Source of the DNA: Clostridium sp. AM58-1XD
Lineage (GTDB): Bacteria; Bacillota; Clostridia; Lachnospirales; Lachnospiraceae
Length of the DNA: 39,068 bases
Assembly (NCBI RefSeq): GCF_003464085.1
Contig: NZ_QSDR01000036.1
Coordinates: forward strand, 1 to 39,068
Direction: 5' to 3'
The translations under genes were made by a program, and so were the position numbers. The notes beneath the pieces were generated by a model. It saw only the letters and a program-made list of their open reading frames with translations. It was not told the origin of the DNA and did no database searches. Positions 15,080-23,628 of this stretch are shown piece after piece; positions within the stretch are counted from its first letter, which is position 1; every line of letters starts with the position of its first letter.

Positions 15080-16279
15080 TCACGCTCCAGCAGCTTTTAC
15101 CGCCCGTTCCAGCCTGGACATCCCTTCTTCCACAATCATTCTGGGGCATGCCACATTCATTCTCATAAACCCCGCGCCGTCCTCCCCAAACCACCAGCCT
15201 GGGTTCAGAATTACTTTTGCTTTCTCCATTACCAGCCGGTCGAGGTCTTGATCAGACAGGCCCAGCGCCCGGAAATCGATCCATGTCAGATATGTTCCTT
15301 CCGGTTTTTCCATGGAAACACCCGGAATTCTGTCGTGGATATAATCATATACATAATCGATATTTCCCTGGAGATAAGGAATCAGCTCTTCTACATAAGG
15401 TTCCCCATACCGGTAGGCCGTCTCGCCGGCGACTGCTCCGAAAGCAGCCAGAGGATTGGCAAAACCGGCGCAGACCACCTGATCCCAGAAGCGTTTTCTA
15501 ATATCGTCATTCGGAATCACCGCCGCGGCTGCGTTCGTACACGCAAGATTAAATGTTTTTCCAGGAGCGTATGTGGTGATGCTGTTCTGTTCCGCCTCAG
15601 CGGATATGGAAGCAATCGGTGTATGTTTGTTGTCCCCAAAAACAATATCTGCGTGTATCTCGTCCGAAAACAGAATCACATCGTTTTTTCCGCATATTTG
15701 CGCTATCTGTTTCAGTTCTTCTTTTGTCCATACACGGCCGATCGGATTGTGGGGGCTGCACATCATAATCATTTTTGTCCGCGGTTCCTCTGCAGCTCTT
15801 TCCAGGCTGTCAAAATCTATTTCATACTTTCCATGTTTCTCCAGCAGAGGAATATTCCTGTTTATACGGCCGTTGTTGATGATTGCATTCGTTATAGGAT
15901 AGTATACAGGAGAAAATGTCAATATCTGGTCTCCCGGGCGGGTTACTGCACGAATAGCAAAGCTCATGGCCGGAACTACGCCCGGACTCACCACTGCCCA
16001 CTCTTCTTTAGCGTTCCAGCAATAACGCTTCTCTACCCATGCCAGGAGAGCTCTGACAAACTGATCCGATCCCTTTGCAGAATTATATCCATAAATTCCG
16101 TGGCGGGCTCTCCTCACCATTGCATCAATTACTTCCGGCGGTGAAAGAAAATCCATATCGGCAATCCACATAGGAATTGCGCCTTTTGTATCAAGTTCCG
16201 GAAATTCCCCCTCAAATCCCTCCCATTTTGTGCTGTTAAAATCGTTTCTATCTATGATACTGTCAAAGTTATATTTCAT
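15080..16279 (-). CDS. PatB/MalY-type PLP C-S lyase or aminotransferase
   Basis: This 399-residue protein is a fold-type I PLP enzyme of the MalY/PatB cystathionine beta-lyase family. It has the typical MWIADMDFLSPPEV near residues 37-50, GIYGY near 61-65, SPHNPIGRVWTKEEL near 172-186, FSDEIHADIVF near 202-212, and APGKTFNLA near 237-245, whose Lys forms the Schiff base. Members cleave C-S bonds in cystathionine or cysteine conjugates or act as aminotransferases. It lies 21 bases after the M24 gene and 23 bases before the amidohydrolase gene. In a methylthio- or SAH-linked setting a C-S lyase would make chemical sense, but that link is inference. Confidence 0.9.
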   Translation of the reverse strand: MKYNFDSIIDRNDFNSTKWEGFEGEFPELDTKGAIPMWIADMDFLSPPEVIDAMVRRARHGIYGYNSAKGSDQFVRALLAWVEKRYCWNAKEEWAVVSPGVVPAMSFAIRAVTRPGDQILTFSPVYYPITNAIINNGRINRNIPLLEKHGKYEIDFDSLERAAEEPRTKMIMMCSPHNPIGRVWTKEELKQIAQICGKNDVILFSDEIHADIVFGDNKHTPIASISAEAEQNSITTYAPGKTFNLACTNAAAAVIPNDDIRKRFWDQVVCAGFANPLAAFGAVAGETAYRYGEPYVEELIPYLQGNIDYVYDYIHDRIPGVSMEKPEGTYLTWIDFRALGLSDQDLDRLVMEKAKVILNPGWWFGEDGAGFMRMNVACPRMIVEEGMSRLERAVKAAGA

Positions 16280-16300
16280 TATAAGCCTTCCTGCCTTTTC

Positions 16301-17518
16301 CTATTTCGGTACGAATAAACTGCGGTTTATATGTGTAAACAATTCGTAACCGTTTTCTGTAATAACCATGGTATCCTCGAATCCATAAGAACCATTTTCC
16401 GAACTGTAATAAGGCACTTCAAAAGATAATACCATGCCCGGTTCAAATACTTCCTTGCAGCCGGGAGCAATCTTTGGATTATCCGGCGCCGTCGGCCCAA
16501 TGCTCAGTGAATGGCCGAAGTGGCCTCTTACAAAGTTAGGAATGGCCCCGTTTCGGCAGACATCCATAGCAGCATGAAATGCATCACACATCTTCACCCC
16601 CGGTGCAATGACCTCCAAAAGTTTGTCATATGCAGCCAGCAGGGTATCAAACAGCTCCTGTTTTCTCTGGGACACCGTTGCTCCCACTGCATAAGTTCGT
16701 CCTAAATCCGACAAATATCCATAGATGGATACGCCGCCGTCCAGCCTGACGATATCCCCTTCTGCCAGCGGCGTTTCCCTCGGAAGCATGGAAACAGAGA
16801 AATCCTTTCCCGGTGTGTGTACCTGATTTACCATGGTAATTTCGTGCCCGCCCGTCACTTCGTACGCAGCCTGATACCATATTTTCATCAAATCCGCTTC
16901 CGTCATGCCGATTTCTGTGGATTTCATGGTCATATTCATCATCTGCTCGGCTACCTGTGCCGAATACCGCATAACGTCTACCTCCCACGGCAGCTTAATT
17001 CTTCTGATATCACAGATGAACTGAGACAGATTTACCAGATTTTCCTCCCCGAAGTTCTCAACAAAGAACGGGTAGATTGTACATGGAATTTCATACTTTT
17101 CCACCCCGACTCTTGGATTATCCTTTTGGGATTTTACCAGCTCAAAGGCGATGCGGAATGTCTTATATGGATCCGGCGCCGGAGGTTTTGCCGCCTCTTC
17201 TGCGTCATAATAATCCTCTATATACATGGCAATCGGAAATGAATATACGTCTACGTCACCTTTTGTCTGCTGTTCCGCCGATCTCTGTTCAAACTGGTTG
17301 CATACGACAGCAGCCTTCCCGGACGCCGGCACTACAGCTACGCTGCTGCCGCAGCTTCTTCCAAGATAACTCCACGGCAGGAAACCTGTTGCATACATAA
17401 TATTTTCCGGCGTTGTCAGGATCAGGGCATCCAGTCCCTCCCGTTCCATTTTCTCCTGCAGCTTCTCCTGAAACAGGATCTGCTGCCTTCTCTCTAAAAA
17501 AGACTGTTTCTTTTCCAT
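16301..17518 (-). CDS. M24-family metallopeptidase (Xaa-Pro dipeptidase-like)
   Basis: This 405-residue protein is an aminopeptidase P/creatinase-fold (pita-bread) protein. The N-terminal creatinase-like domain runs from about 10 to 160. The catalytic domain has DIVRLDGGVSIYGYLSDLGRTY (two metal Asp), RGHFGHSLSIGP (metal and catalytic His), a Glu in LSFEVPYY and EDTMVI (metal Glu). A frame runs upstream to 17590, but the ATG at 17518 has GGAGGA at the right distance and is preferred. It starts 18 bases after the restored stop of the uracil-DNA glycosylase-like gene. Substrate could be a proline dipeptide or a creatine-like C-N compound; the family does both. Confidence 0.88.
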   Translation of the reverse strand: MEKKQSFLERRQQILFQEKLQEKMEREGLDALILTTPENIMYATGFLPWSYLGRSCGSSVAVVPASGKAAVVCNQFEQRSAEQQTKGDVDVYSFPIAMYIEDYYDAEEAAKPPAPDPYKTFRIAFELVKSQKDNPRVGVEKYEIPCTIYPFFVENFGEENLVNLSQFICDIRRIKLPWEVDVMRYSAQVAEQMMNMTMKSTEIGMTEADLMKIWYQAAYEVTGGHEITMVNQVHTPGKDFSVSMLPRETPLAEGDIVRLDGGVSIYGYLSDLGRTYAVGATVSQRKQELFDTLLAAYDKLLEVIAPGVKMCDAFHAAMDVCRNGAIPNFVRGHFGHSLSIGPTAPDNPKIAPGCKEVFEPGMVLSFEVPYYSSENGSYGFEDTMVITENGYELFTHINRSLFVPK

Positions 17519-17535
17519 ATAATAATCCTCCGCAA

Positions 17536-18182
17536 TTATTTGATGTTTTCTTTCAGAGCAGCCTTTACCTTTGCTGCTCTTCGGACGCATGTGTCCGGAA
17601 CTTCAGGTATTGAACCTGAAAGATATACTTCCCTTGCCTGTTTTAGCCTTGCCGCAAACCGCTCCATAGAAATTTCTCCATTTACAACGGCAGAAATATG
17701 TACCATCGGCAGAACTGCATGACCTCATATGTATAAATCTCATTCATTGCCGTTTCCGGATTGTCTATAATTCCCATTCTTCTGAGAGACGGGGCTCCTG
17801 TAGGCACAATTACCGCACGGTCCGGTATGAGCTCCAATGCTTTTTCAAAATTATCAAAGCAATAGTAGATCTCTTCGTCTGCCGGCGGATGATCCGGTGT
17901 GTGCATACAGCAGCACGCATTAAACAGCAGAATTCCACATTCCATTAACCCCTGCTCTTTAAACATCTTTCTGCAGAGCTGGTCTTCTTCACTGGCAAAA
18001 GGATGTCCGGCTTTCCATTCTGCTTCTCCAGGGCTTAAACCTAAAAATACAATTCCGACCTCTTCACATTCGTCGGTCAGCGGTTCAAATAATACGATAT
18101 TTTTATTATTGCTGCATTTCCTGCAATTCTTTTCCAGATTATCATATATAAATGTTTTGATCTGGTCAAATCCCTTCTCCAT
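17536..18182 (-). pseudogene. Uracil-DNA glycosylase superfamily (4Fe-4S, family 4-like), one frameshift
   Basis: The first part reads NCRKC (Cys-x2-Cys), GLSPGEAEWKAGHPFA (motif 1 region) and a Cys-x15-Cys pair between NACCC and the Cys in EIYYC. This is the 4Fe-4S pattern of family 4 uracil-DNA glycosylases. The first frame stops at 17682, before the essential second motif. Adding one base at about 17723 (GAGGTC to GAGGGTC) continues the protein as HAVLPMVHISAVVNGEIS, which supplies the motif-2 His, and ends at 17536 (215 residues in all from the ATG at 18182). A GTG at 18233 or a TTG between is a possible start, because the best Shine-Dalgarno (GAGGAGG) lies near 18225. It heads the leftward operon. 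Loss of one base by error is likelier than real inactivation. Confidence 0.75.
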
Positions 18183-18338
18183 ATTCTGTTTGCGCTTTTG
18201 GACCTGCAAAAACGCAGTCCACCTCCTCTGCACGGCCTGCTTAACGTTTCAATCAATGATATTTTGCATTATAAATCATTTTATCCTTCAATTTCGCCTC
18301 GCCTTCAAATAGTTAAGCTGCCGTATTATTTTTTCTCA

Positions 18339-18367
18339 ATACTAATCTTATTTTTTATATATGTCAA
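18339..18367 (-). promoter_or_regulatory. Promoter of the UDG-M24-PatB-amidohydrolase operon
   Basis: On the minus strand TTGACA (18367-18362), 17 bases and TAGTAT (18344-18339) form a good promoter. The leader would be about 100-150 bases. The rest of the AT-rich gap up to 18497 shows no gene. Confidence 0.7.
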
Positions 18368-18496
18368 TATATATGTGTGTAATTTAAATATATTTGTATA
18401 TTTATAACAATTTTACGATTCACTTTTTGTATATTAGTTTAGTATCTTAACATATTTTTACGAGATTTATTGTCCTATCAATACTTCCGGTATAAG

Positions 18497-18525
18497 AACA
18501 AGGTCTTTCCCGGAAAGCAAAAAAG
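18497..18525. repeat. Dispersed repeat C, copy 1 (post-terminator motif)
   Basis: This 29-base stretch (AACAAGGTCTTTCC, then GGAAAGCAAAAAAG) matches 29724-29752 at 27 of 29 bases. On the minus strand it begins with the T-run of an intrinsic terminator and continues into CTTTC/GAAAG arms, a small second hairpin. Both copies sit in exactly this position relative to a terminator. Confidence 0.75.
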
Positions 18526-18567
18526 TTTGAGCCTGATTTATTAACCTTAAATCAAACTCAAACTTTT
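18521..18567 (-). terminator. Intrinsic terminator after the marR-type gene
   Basis: On the minus strand AAAAGTTTGAG pairs with CTCAAACTTTT, with an inner TGATTTA/TAAATCA stem, and a run of six or more T follows. It lies about 35 bases past the marR-type stop. Confidence 0.9.
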
Positions 18568-18600
18568 CGCACCCTTGCAAACCTTTATATCACCCGGCGC

Positions 18601-19086
18601 CTACTCTTCAAACAAATGAATATAAGACTCCAGCACCTTATAGAACGTATCAATCTCATCATAAGTACATGTTTTAAGCAGGTCCTCCAGCGTATGACTG
18701 ATCTCCACCAGATCATATGCTTTATGTGCAGCACTCAGTTTCCGTCCTTCTTCCGTTACATATAATTCATACACCTTTTTATTGTTCTCACTGACCGTCC
18801 TGGTGATTAATCCTCTGGATTCCAGTTTTCCCACCGTCTGGGACACCGCACTTTTCGTGCGCCTCCAGTAATTAGCCAGCTGTGTAACCGTAATCCCGGG
18901 ATTATCATAGATCTGGGTAAGCGTGTGAACTTCTACCATAGATACCATATTTCCCGTTCCATAATCCTTTGAAGAAGAAAGATAATTGCTATAAAGCAAT
19001 ACAAACTTATAAAGCAGATCTGCTTTGACTACCAAATTTTTTGTCAAATCCTCCAAGGTGAAATCCCGTCCCGCGCCGTCATTCAT
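18601..19086 (-). CDS. MarR-family transcription regulator
   Basis: This 161-residue protein has a winged-helix core: VEVHTLTQIYDNPGITVTQLANYW (about 52-75), then RTKSAVSQTVGKLESRGLITR (recognition helix, about 77-97) and NNKKVYELYVTEEG (wing, about 102-115). The flanking helices would dimerise. It is divergent from the APC permease gene with 210 bases between, so it probably controls that permease and itself. AAGGAGCT precedes the ATG. Confidence 0.92.
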   Translation of the reverse strand: MNDGAGRDFTLEDLTKNLVVKADLLYKFVLLYSNYLSSSKDYGTGNMVSMVEVHTLTQIYDNPGITVTQLANYWRRTKSAVSQTVGKLESRGLITRTVSENNKKVYELYVTEEGRKLSAAHKAYDLVEISHTLEDLLKTCTYDEIDTFYKVLESYIHLFEE

Positions 19087-19127
19087 ATATTTAGCTCCTT
19101 AACTTTTATATCTTTTTTTCTAAGTAT

Positions 19128-19157
19128 ATAGTACGTTTTTTTTCTATATTTTGTCAA
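19128..19157 (-). promoter_or_regulatory. Promoter of the marR-type gene
   Basis: On the minus strand TTGACA (19157-19152), an 18-base spacer and TACTAT (19133-19128) precede the gene. The -10 region (GTACTATATACTT) is nearly self-complementary and could be part of a MarR site. Confidence 0.6.
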
Positions 19158-19197
19158 TATTTTTTCATTTTCGGAGGATTTATTCTATTTTTTTTGC

Positions 19198-19226
19198 TTG
19201 ACACGGCATTTCGCACGTGATATTGT
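19198..19226 (+). promoter_or_regulatory. Promoter of the APC permease
   Basis: TTGACA (19198-19203), 17 bases and TATTGT (19221-19226) form a good promoter 71 bases ahead of the permease ATG. GAGGAGG supplies the ribosome site. Confidence 0.8.
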
Positions 19227-19296
19227 TAAGGTGCATTATAAATCAAATCTAATATTCCCCTTCAATTTCTTCACATTAATTTGAGGAGGATTCACT

Positions 19297-20640
19297 ATGT
19301 CAGAAAATCATTCATCTGCGCCAATATCAAAAGCAGATTCCAGACTTAATTTTAAAGAAATATACTCCCAGTCGCTGGGTAATATCATCGGCGCAGGTAT
19401 CATTACATCCACAGGTATCTGTATTGGCTTTACCGGTTCCGGCGTGTGGCTTGCTTATGTACTGGCGGGCTTGGTATTTCTTATTACAGTTGCCCCCATG
19501 CTCATTGCCGGAGCTATTGTACCGAAAACAAGCGGCGGATACTATTATTCGTACCTGATCAGCCCTGCCATGGGCGGTTTATACAGTTACTTATTTTTGT
19601 TTTCTTCTATATCCATTGGATTCATGGGCGTTTCATTCGGATCATATATGGCTTCTATCGTTTCCTTCGGAAGCGAAAAGTTCTGGTCTCTTGCCGTTTT
19701 AACCGTTTTCTTTCTGGCAAATCTGCTGGATCAGAAATCAGTTGTAAAAGTTCAGACCTTTATGAATGTACTCTTAGTCGTTGCATGGGTGTCTTTTATT
19801 GCACTGGGCGCCCCCAAGATAAACTGGGATGCGTTTACTCCGGCTCAAATGCTTCCCAATGGATTTTTTGGTATGTTTGACTCAATAGCAACGCTCGTAT
19901 TCGCTATGGGCGGCGCAATCTGGCTGGTGGACAGCGGCGAACGAATTGAAGATCCGGAAAGAAATATTGTGCGCGGCAATCTCGCCGTAGTCGGAACAGC
20001 CGCCCTGTTGTTTGCGGTCATTTCCATTATCGCTGCCGGAGTTCTGCCTCTCCCGGAAGTTGCCAACAAACCATTAACACTCGTTGCCAGAGCCATCTAT
20101 CCTGGACAGTCTTATCTGATATTTGTAATCGGCGGTGCTTTAACCGCACTTGCAACAACAATCAACGGCCGTTACCTAGGTGCAGCGAACGCCCTTTTAA
20201 GAAGCGGAAAAGAAGGCTGGTTTCCAAAAGCGCTTGGTAAGCAGAATAAAAATCTGGTTCCTTACGTGTTTATGGCAATCGTTTACATACTGACCATCCT
20301 TCCTATTCTGGCCGATATTGATACCGTACTGTTAAACAAAATGTCGGCTGCCGCGAATAACGTTACACGAATCATCCCATCGATCGGGCTTTTATATGTA
20401 ATTAAAAGATTCCCAAAAGAGTGGGAAAACTCCAAGTACCATATGAGCAAACCGGTGCTTACCGCCTTTATGGCCCTTTGCCTGGGCGTGCTGTTCGCCG
20501 TCATATACATGAATATGCGCTCTTTTACCACAGGCATGCTGGCTGCATCATTCTGCCTGATCGCAGCCTTCTATATCTACGCTAAAATCCGTGTTAAATA
20601 CGCAGAAAAAGTGATTGCAGAGCAGGAAGGAAATCAGTAA
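19297..20640 (+). CDS. APC-superfamily amino acid/amine permease
   Basis: This 447-residue membrane protein has about twelve hydrophobic segments. The first discontinuous helix carries GNIIGAGIITSTGICIGFTGSG (about 28-49), where Gly-rich turns bind the substrate carboxylate or amine in the APC fold. A charged cytoplasmic loop SGERIEDPERNIVRGN near 209-224 is also typical. It would be a secondary transporter for an amino acid or amine; specificity cannot be read from the sequence. It stands alone under a MarR-type regulator and ends in a hairpin terminator. Confidence 0.9.
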   Translation: MSENHSSAPISKADSRLNFKEIYSQSLGNIIGAGIITSTGICIGFTGSGVWLAYVLAGLVFLITVAPMLIAGAIVPKTSGGYYYSYLISPAMGGLYSYLFLFSSISIGFMGVSFGSYMASIVSFGSEKFWSLAVLTVFFLANLLDQKSVVKVQTFMNVLLVVAWVSFIALGAPKINWDAFTPAQMLPNGFFGMFDSIATLVFAMGGAIWLVDSGERIEDPERNIVRGNLAVVGTAALLFAVISIIAAGVLPLPEVANKPLTLVARAIYPGQSYLIFVIGGALTALATTINGRYLGAANALLRSGKEGWFPKALGKQNKNLVPYVFMAIVYILTILPILADIDTVLLNKMSAAANNVTRIIPSIGLLYVIKRFPKEWENSKYHMSKPVLTAFMALCLGVLFAVIYMNMRSFTTGMLAASFCLIAAFYIYAKIRVKYAEKVIAEQEGNQ

Positions 20641-20646
20641 TTCCGT

Positions 20647-20678
20647 AAATATCCCCGGACTGTCGTCCAGGGATATTT
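20647..20678. terminator. Terminator between convergent permease and aldolase genes
   Basis: AAATATCCC (20647-20655) pairs with GGGATATTT (20670-20678), with an inner GGA/TCC stem around CTGTCG. It lies between two convergent genes, and its AT-rich flanks would allow it to serve both strands. Confidence 0.75.
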
Positions 20679-20700
20679 TACATATTGTTCGAACGCAGGA

Positions 20701-21591
20701 TTACATTTCCAGAACTTCTGCCTCCTGCAATATTTTTTTAATCTCTTCTTTCGCTTTTTCCGACTGTTCCATCAAGGGTTTTCTCACATAGCCCCCACGG
20801 TATCCGCATAAAGTGGAAGCCCATTTCAAGCCTGATATTCCGTAAGTCCCAGTTACTGCCGTATTGACCGGGAAGATTCTCTGGTATGTTTCCAGCGCCC
20901 CTTCGTAGTCTTTGTCCCGATACTTCTTATAGACCTCGACGCATTCATTCGGACAGCAGTTGGCCAACGCCAGGATTCCTCCGGCAGCTCCCAGTGTCAA
21001 TGCAGGATACAGCGCAGATGCCGTTCCTACAAAAACATCAAAATCTTCACCCTTTGTCACCCGCTTAAAGGTGGCAAACTGAGGCATGTCTCCGGAGCTG
21101 TCCTTCATACCGATAATATTCGGGTGTTTTGCCAGCTGTGCGATCAGATCGGCCGCCACATTTACATGTGTGAATTTTGGCACATTATACACTAAAATCG
21201 GAATTTTCACATGATCGGCTACCGTTGTATAATACTCTGCCAGCGCAGGCGTCTTCATTGCCGCGTCGTAAAAACAAGGCGTTAAAACGAGCGCACAGTC
21301 AGCTCCCAGATCAGCTGCCTTGTTCGTCAGTTCAATGGTCTCTTCCGCCGTCTCCATTCCGGTGCCGCACATAATGACCTTGCCCGGCGCATGCTTTGCC
21401 GTCAACTCAATCAGCTTCAGCTTTTCCTCCTCTCTTAAAAAAGCAGTCTCGCTGTTGGAACCGAGTACGAGGAGGCCTTCCAGTTCTGTCTGGGACCATT
21501 TTTTGATATTATAGACAAACGCTTCATAATCAACTTCACCATTTTCCTTAAAAGGAGTAATCATTGGAGGAAAAATTCCCTTTAATTTCAT
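20701..21591 (-). CDS. DapA/HOGA-family aldolase
   Basis: This 296-residue protein is a class I aldolase of the DHDPS/NAL family. It has GIFPPMITPFKENGEVDY (about 4-21), LLVLGSNSETAFL (about 40-52) and VYNVP with the active-site Tyr near 133-137. NIIGMKDSSGD near 157-167 has the Schiff-base Lys. GSNSE in place of the GTTGE of true DapA, plus TPCFYDAAM and PNIIGMKDSSGD, resembles 4-hydroxy-2-oxoglutarate aldolase (HOGA) more than lysine biosynthesis. It closes an operon of peptide-type transporter genes and an ornithine-cyclodeaminase-family gene. A catabolic retro-aldol step giving pyruvate is therefore likely, with substrate unknown. Confidence 0.88.
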   Translation of the reverse strand: MKLKGIFPPMITPFKENGEVDYEAFVYNIKKWSQTELEGLLVLGSNSETAFLREEEKLKLIELTAKHAPGKVIMCGTGMETAEETIELTNKAADLGADCALVLTPCFYDAAMKTPALAEYYTTVADHVKIPILVYNVPKFTHVNVAADLIAQLAKHPNIIGMKDSSGDMPQFATFKRVTKGEDFDVFVGTASALYPALTLGAAGGILALANCCPNECVEVYKKYRDKDYEGALETYQRIFPVNTAVTGTYGISGLKWASTLCGYRGGYVRKPLMEQSEKAKEEIKKILQEAEVLEM

Positions 21592-21627
21592 ATTCTACCT
21601 CTTTCTCATTTTACTGTCTGAAATTCT

Positions 21628-21660
21628 GTTCCGCGCTTTTCCGGCGCGTAACTATTTTTT
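21628..21660. repeat. Dispersed repeat B, copy 3
   Basis: GTTCCGCGCTTTTCC followed by GGCGCGTAACTATTTT matches the copy at 7858-7888 with one mismatch in the core. On the minus strand it starts inside the oppF stop codon (TAG within AAATAGTTACG), so the last codons of oppF are part of the repeat edge. The CGCGC/GCGCG stem is kept, while the outer AAATAGTT/AACTATTT stem is lost. Confidence 0.7.
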
Positions 21661-22611
21661 GTATAGATGACAAGATACAAAGTGGTTTGGTTCAACTTCC
21701 AGCATTTCCGGTTCCTGCTGACGACATATATCCTTCGCGTATGGGCAGCGGTTGGCAAATCGGCAGATCGGTTTAGGGTTAATCGGAGAAGACAGTTCTC
21801 CCTTGAGCAGAATCCGTTCCGGCCTGTTGTGTATTCTGGGAACAGGTATGGCGCTGAGCAGCGCTTCCGTGTAAGGATGAAGCGGCTTTTTAAACAGTTT
21901 TTCTGACGGCGCCTTTTCCACCAGACGTCCTAAATACATAACTGCGATATCGTCTGAAAAATGATTGACGACAGACAGGTCATGGGTAATAAAAATATAT
22001 GTAATTCCCATCTCATGCTGGATTTTTTTCATCAGATTTAAAATCTGCGCCTGAATGGATACATCCAGTGCAGATACGGGCTCATCGCATACGATAAATT
22101 TAGGATTCATGGCCAGGGCACGGGCGATCCCGATTCTCTGCCGCCTGCCGCCGTCCAGCTCATGGGGGTAGGTGTTAACCAGACGCTCCGCCAGTCCGAC
22201 TCGTTTCATCAGTTCCAGCACCCGCATAAAGCGCTCATCTTTATCCGGTATCATCTTCGCCAATTTCAGCGGCTCCTCTATGGTCTCAGAAACCGTCTTT
22301 CTGGGATTCAGGGATGAAAACGGGTCCTGAAAAATCAGCTGCATTTCCTTTCTCATATCCCTCATCTCAGCTTTATTCAATTTCACTATGTCTGTGCCAT
22401 TAAAAATCACTTCTCCGCTGGTCGGTTCAATCAGGCGGAGGATTGCACGGCCTGTTGTCGATTTCCCGCAACCTGATTCTCCTACAATGCCCAGGGTTTT
22501 CCCTTCTTCAATTGTAAAGCTCACATCATCCACAGCATGGAGCGTACCTGCAGCCACATTAAAATATTTCTTCAGATGCTTTACTTCCAGTAATGTCTTT
22601 CCCAATTTCAT
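21652..22611 (-). CDS. oppF: Oligopeptide-type ABC transporter ATPase (OppF/DppF)
   Basis: This 319-residue ATPase has Walker A GESGCGKSTTGRA (about 44-56), Q-loop LIFQDPFSSLNPRKTV, Walker B FIVCDEPVSALDV and the H-loop FITHDLSVV. The signature reads LDGGRRQRIGIA: Asp replaces the Ser of LSGGQ, a variant I recall from other Clostridia OppF/DppF proteins. The C-terminus has the Cys-rich CRFANRCPYAKDICRQQEPEM motif region characteristic of oligopeptide transporter ATPases (4Fe-4S-like cysteines). It pairs with the OppD-type ATPase encoded six bases upstream. Confidence 0.93.
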   Translation of the reverse strand: MKLGKTLLEVKHLKKYFNVAAGTLHAVDDVSFTIEEGKTLGIVGESGCGKSTTGRAILRLIEPTSGEVIFNGTDIVKLNKAEMRDMRKEMQLIFQDPFSSLNPRKTVSETIEEPLKLAKMIPDKDERFMRVLELMKRVGLAERLVNTYPHELDGGRRQRIGIARALAMNPKFIVCDEPVSALDVSIQAQILNLMKKIQHEMGITYIFITHDLSVVNHFSDDIAVMYLGRLVEKAPSEKLFKKPLHPYTEALLSAIPVPRIHNRPERILLKGELSSPINPKPICRFANRCPYAKDICRQQEPEMLEVEPNHFVSCHLYKK

Positions 22612-22617
22612 CCCTCC

Positions 22618-23618
22618 CTAGAGCATATTATCATCGGTATCATCGTACAGATGACAGCGGACATAATGCGTTTCATTAATCCATTTTGCGTCAGGCGCGG
22701 TCTGACTGCAGCATGGCTTTGCGTAATTGCACCGCGGATGAAACGGGCAGCCGGAAGGAAGATTGGTAGGATCCGGTATCTGTCCCTTAATCGGCTTCAG
22801 CTCCGCATGGCGGTTTTCTATATCAGGCAGGGAATCAAACAGCCCCTTTGTATATGGATGATAATAATTGTCGAAAATATCTACCAGCGTGCCATGCTCT
22901 ATGATCTGCCCCGCATACATAATGCTGACCGTATCACATACTTCTGCTACAATTCCAAGATCATGGGTGATAATGAGCATAGACGTATTATATTTCTGTT
23001 TTAATTCGTTAATCAGCTTCAACACCTGTGCCTGAATGGTGACATCCAAAGCCGTTGTCGCCTCATCTGCAATCAGCAGATCCGGCTGCATGCCAGCGCC
23101 ATGGCGATTACAACTCTCTGTTTCATACCACCGGAAAACTGGTGGGGAAATTCATTTGCACGGCTTCCCGGAATTCCAACCAGTTCCAGCATGCTCTTTG
23201 CGCGGTTCAGCGCTTCTTTTTTATTCACTTTCTGGTGAATATGGATTCCCTCTGCAATCTGTTCACCAACGCTCTTAATTGGATTTAAAGAAGTCATCGG
23301 GTCCTGAAAGATCATGGCCACCTTATCTCCACGCATACTCTGAAGTGCGTGTTCATCCATTTTCATCACGTCGTCGCCCTTTAACAGGACTTCTCCTGAT
23401 ATGACCTTCCCCTGAGGTTCAGGCACAAGGTTGAGAATTGAGAGAGCCGTCGTTGTCTTTCCCGCTCCCGTTTCTCCTACAAGGCCCAGTGTTTTTCCGG
23501 TCGGTATCGCCATATCGATGCCATTTACCGCGTACACGGTTTCATTGTCCGAAACATAGTGAATGACAAGATTTTTAATTTCCAGCGTATTGTCTGATGT
23601 AATAGTTTTATTCTCCAT
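22618..23618 (-). pseudogene. oppD: Oligopeptide-type ABC transporter ATPase (OppD/DppD), one frameshift
   Basis: The N-terminal part (from 23618) has Walker [15 protein letters not shown]-loop [16 protein letters not shown] and signature [16 protein letters not shown], and then stops at 23073. The C-terminal part continues in another frame from about 23091 with [15 protein letters not shown] (Walker B), IITHDLGIV (H-loop) and CPFHPRCNYAKPCC (Cys motif). Adding one C at about 23089 (GCATGC-AGCCGG to GCATGCCAGCCGG) joins them as a normal 333-residue OppD. All catalytic motifs are intact. A working transporter with a one-base sequence error is likelier than a dead gene, since all partner genes are intact. 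Confidence 0.85.
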
Positions 23619-23628
23619 ATTTTCACCC

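Noticed and set aside
18361..18440. AT-rich TATATATA tract as a possible replication or partition site
   Set aside because: No DnaA boxes or iterons; it is explained as the upstream part of the promoter for the UDG-led operon.
21652..22611. LDGG in place of LSGG in OppF as a novel variant
   Set aside because: As far as I recall this Asp occurs in other clostridial OppF/DppF proteins, so it is probably a lineage feature.
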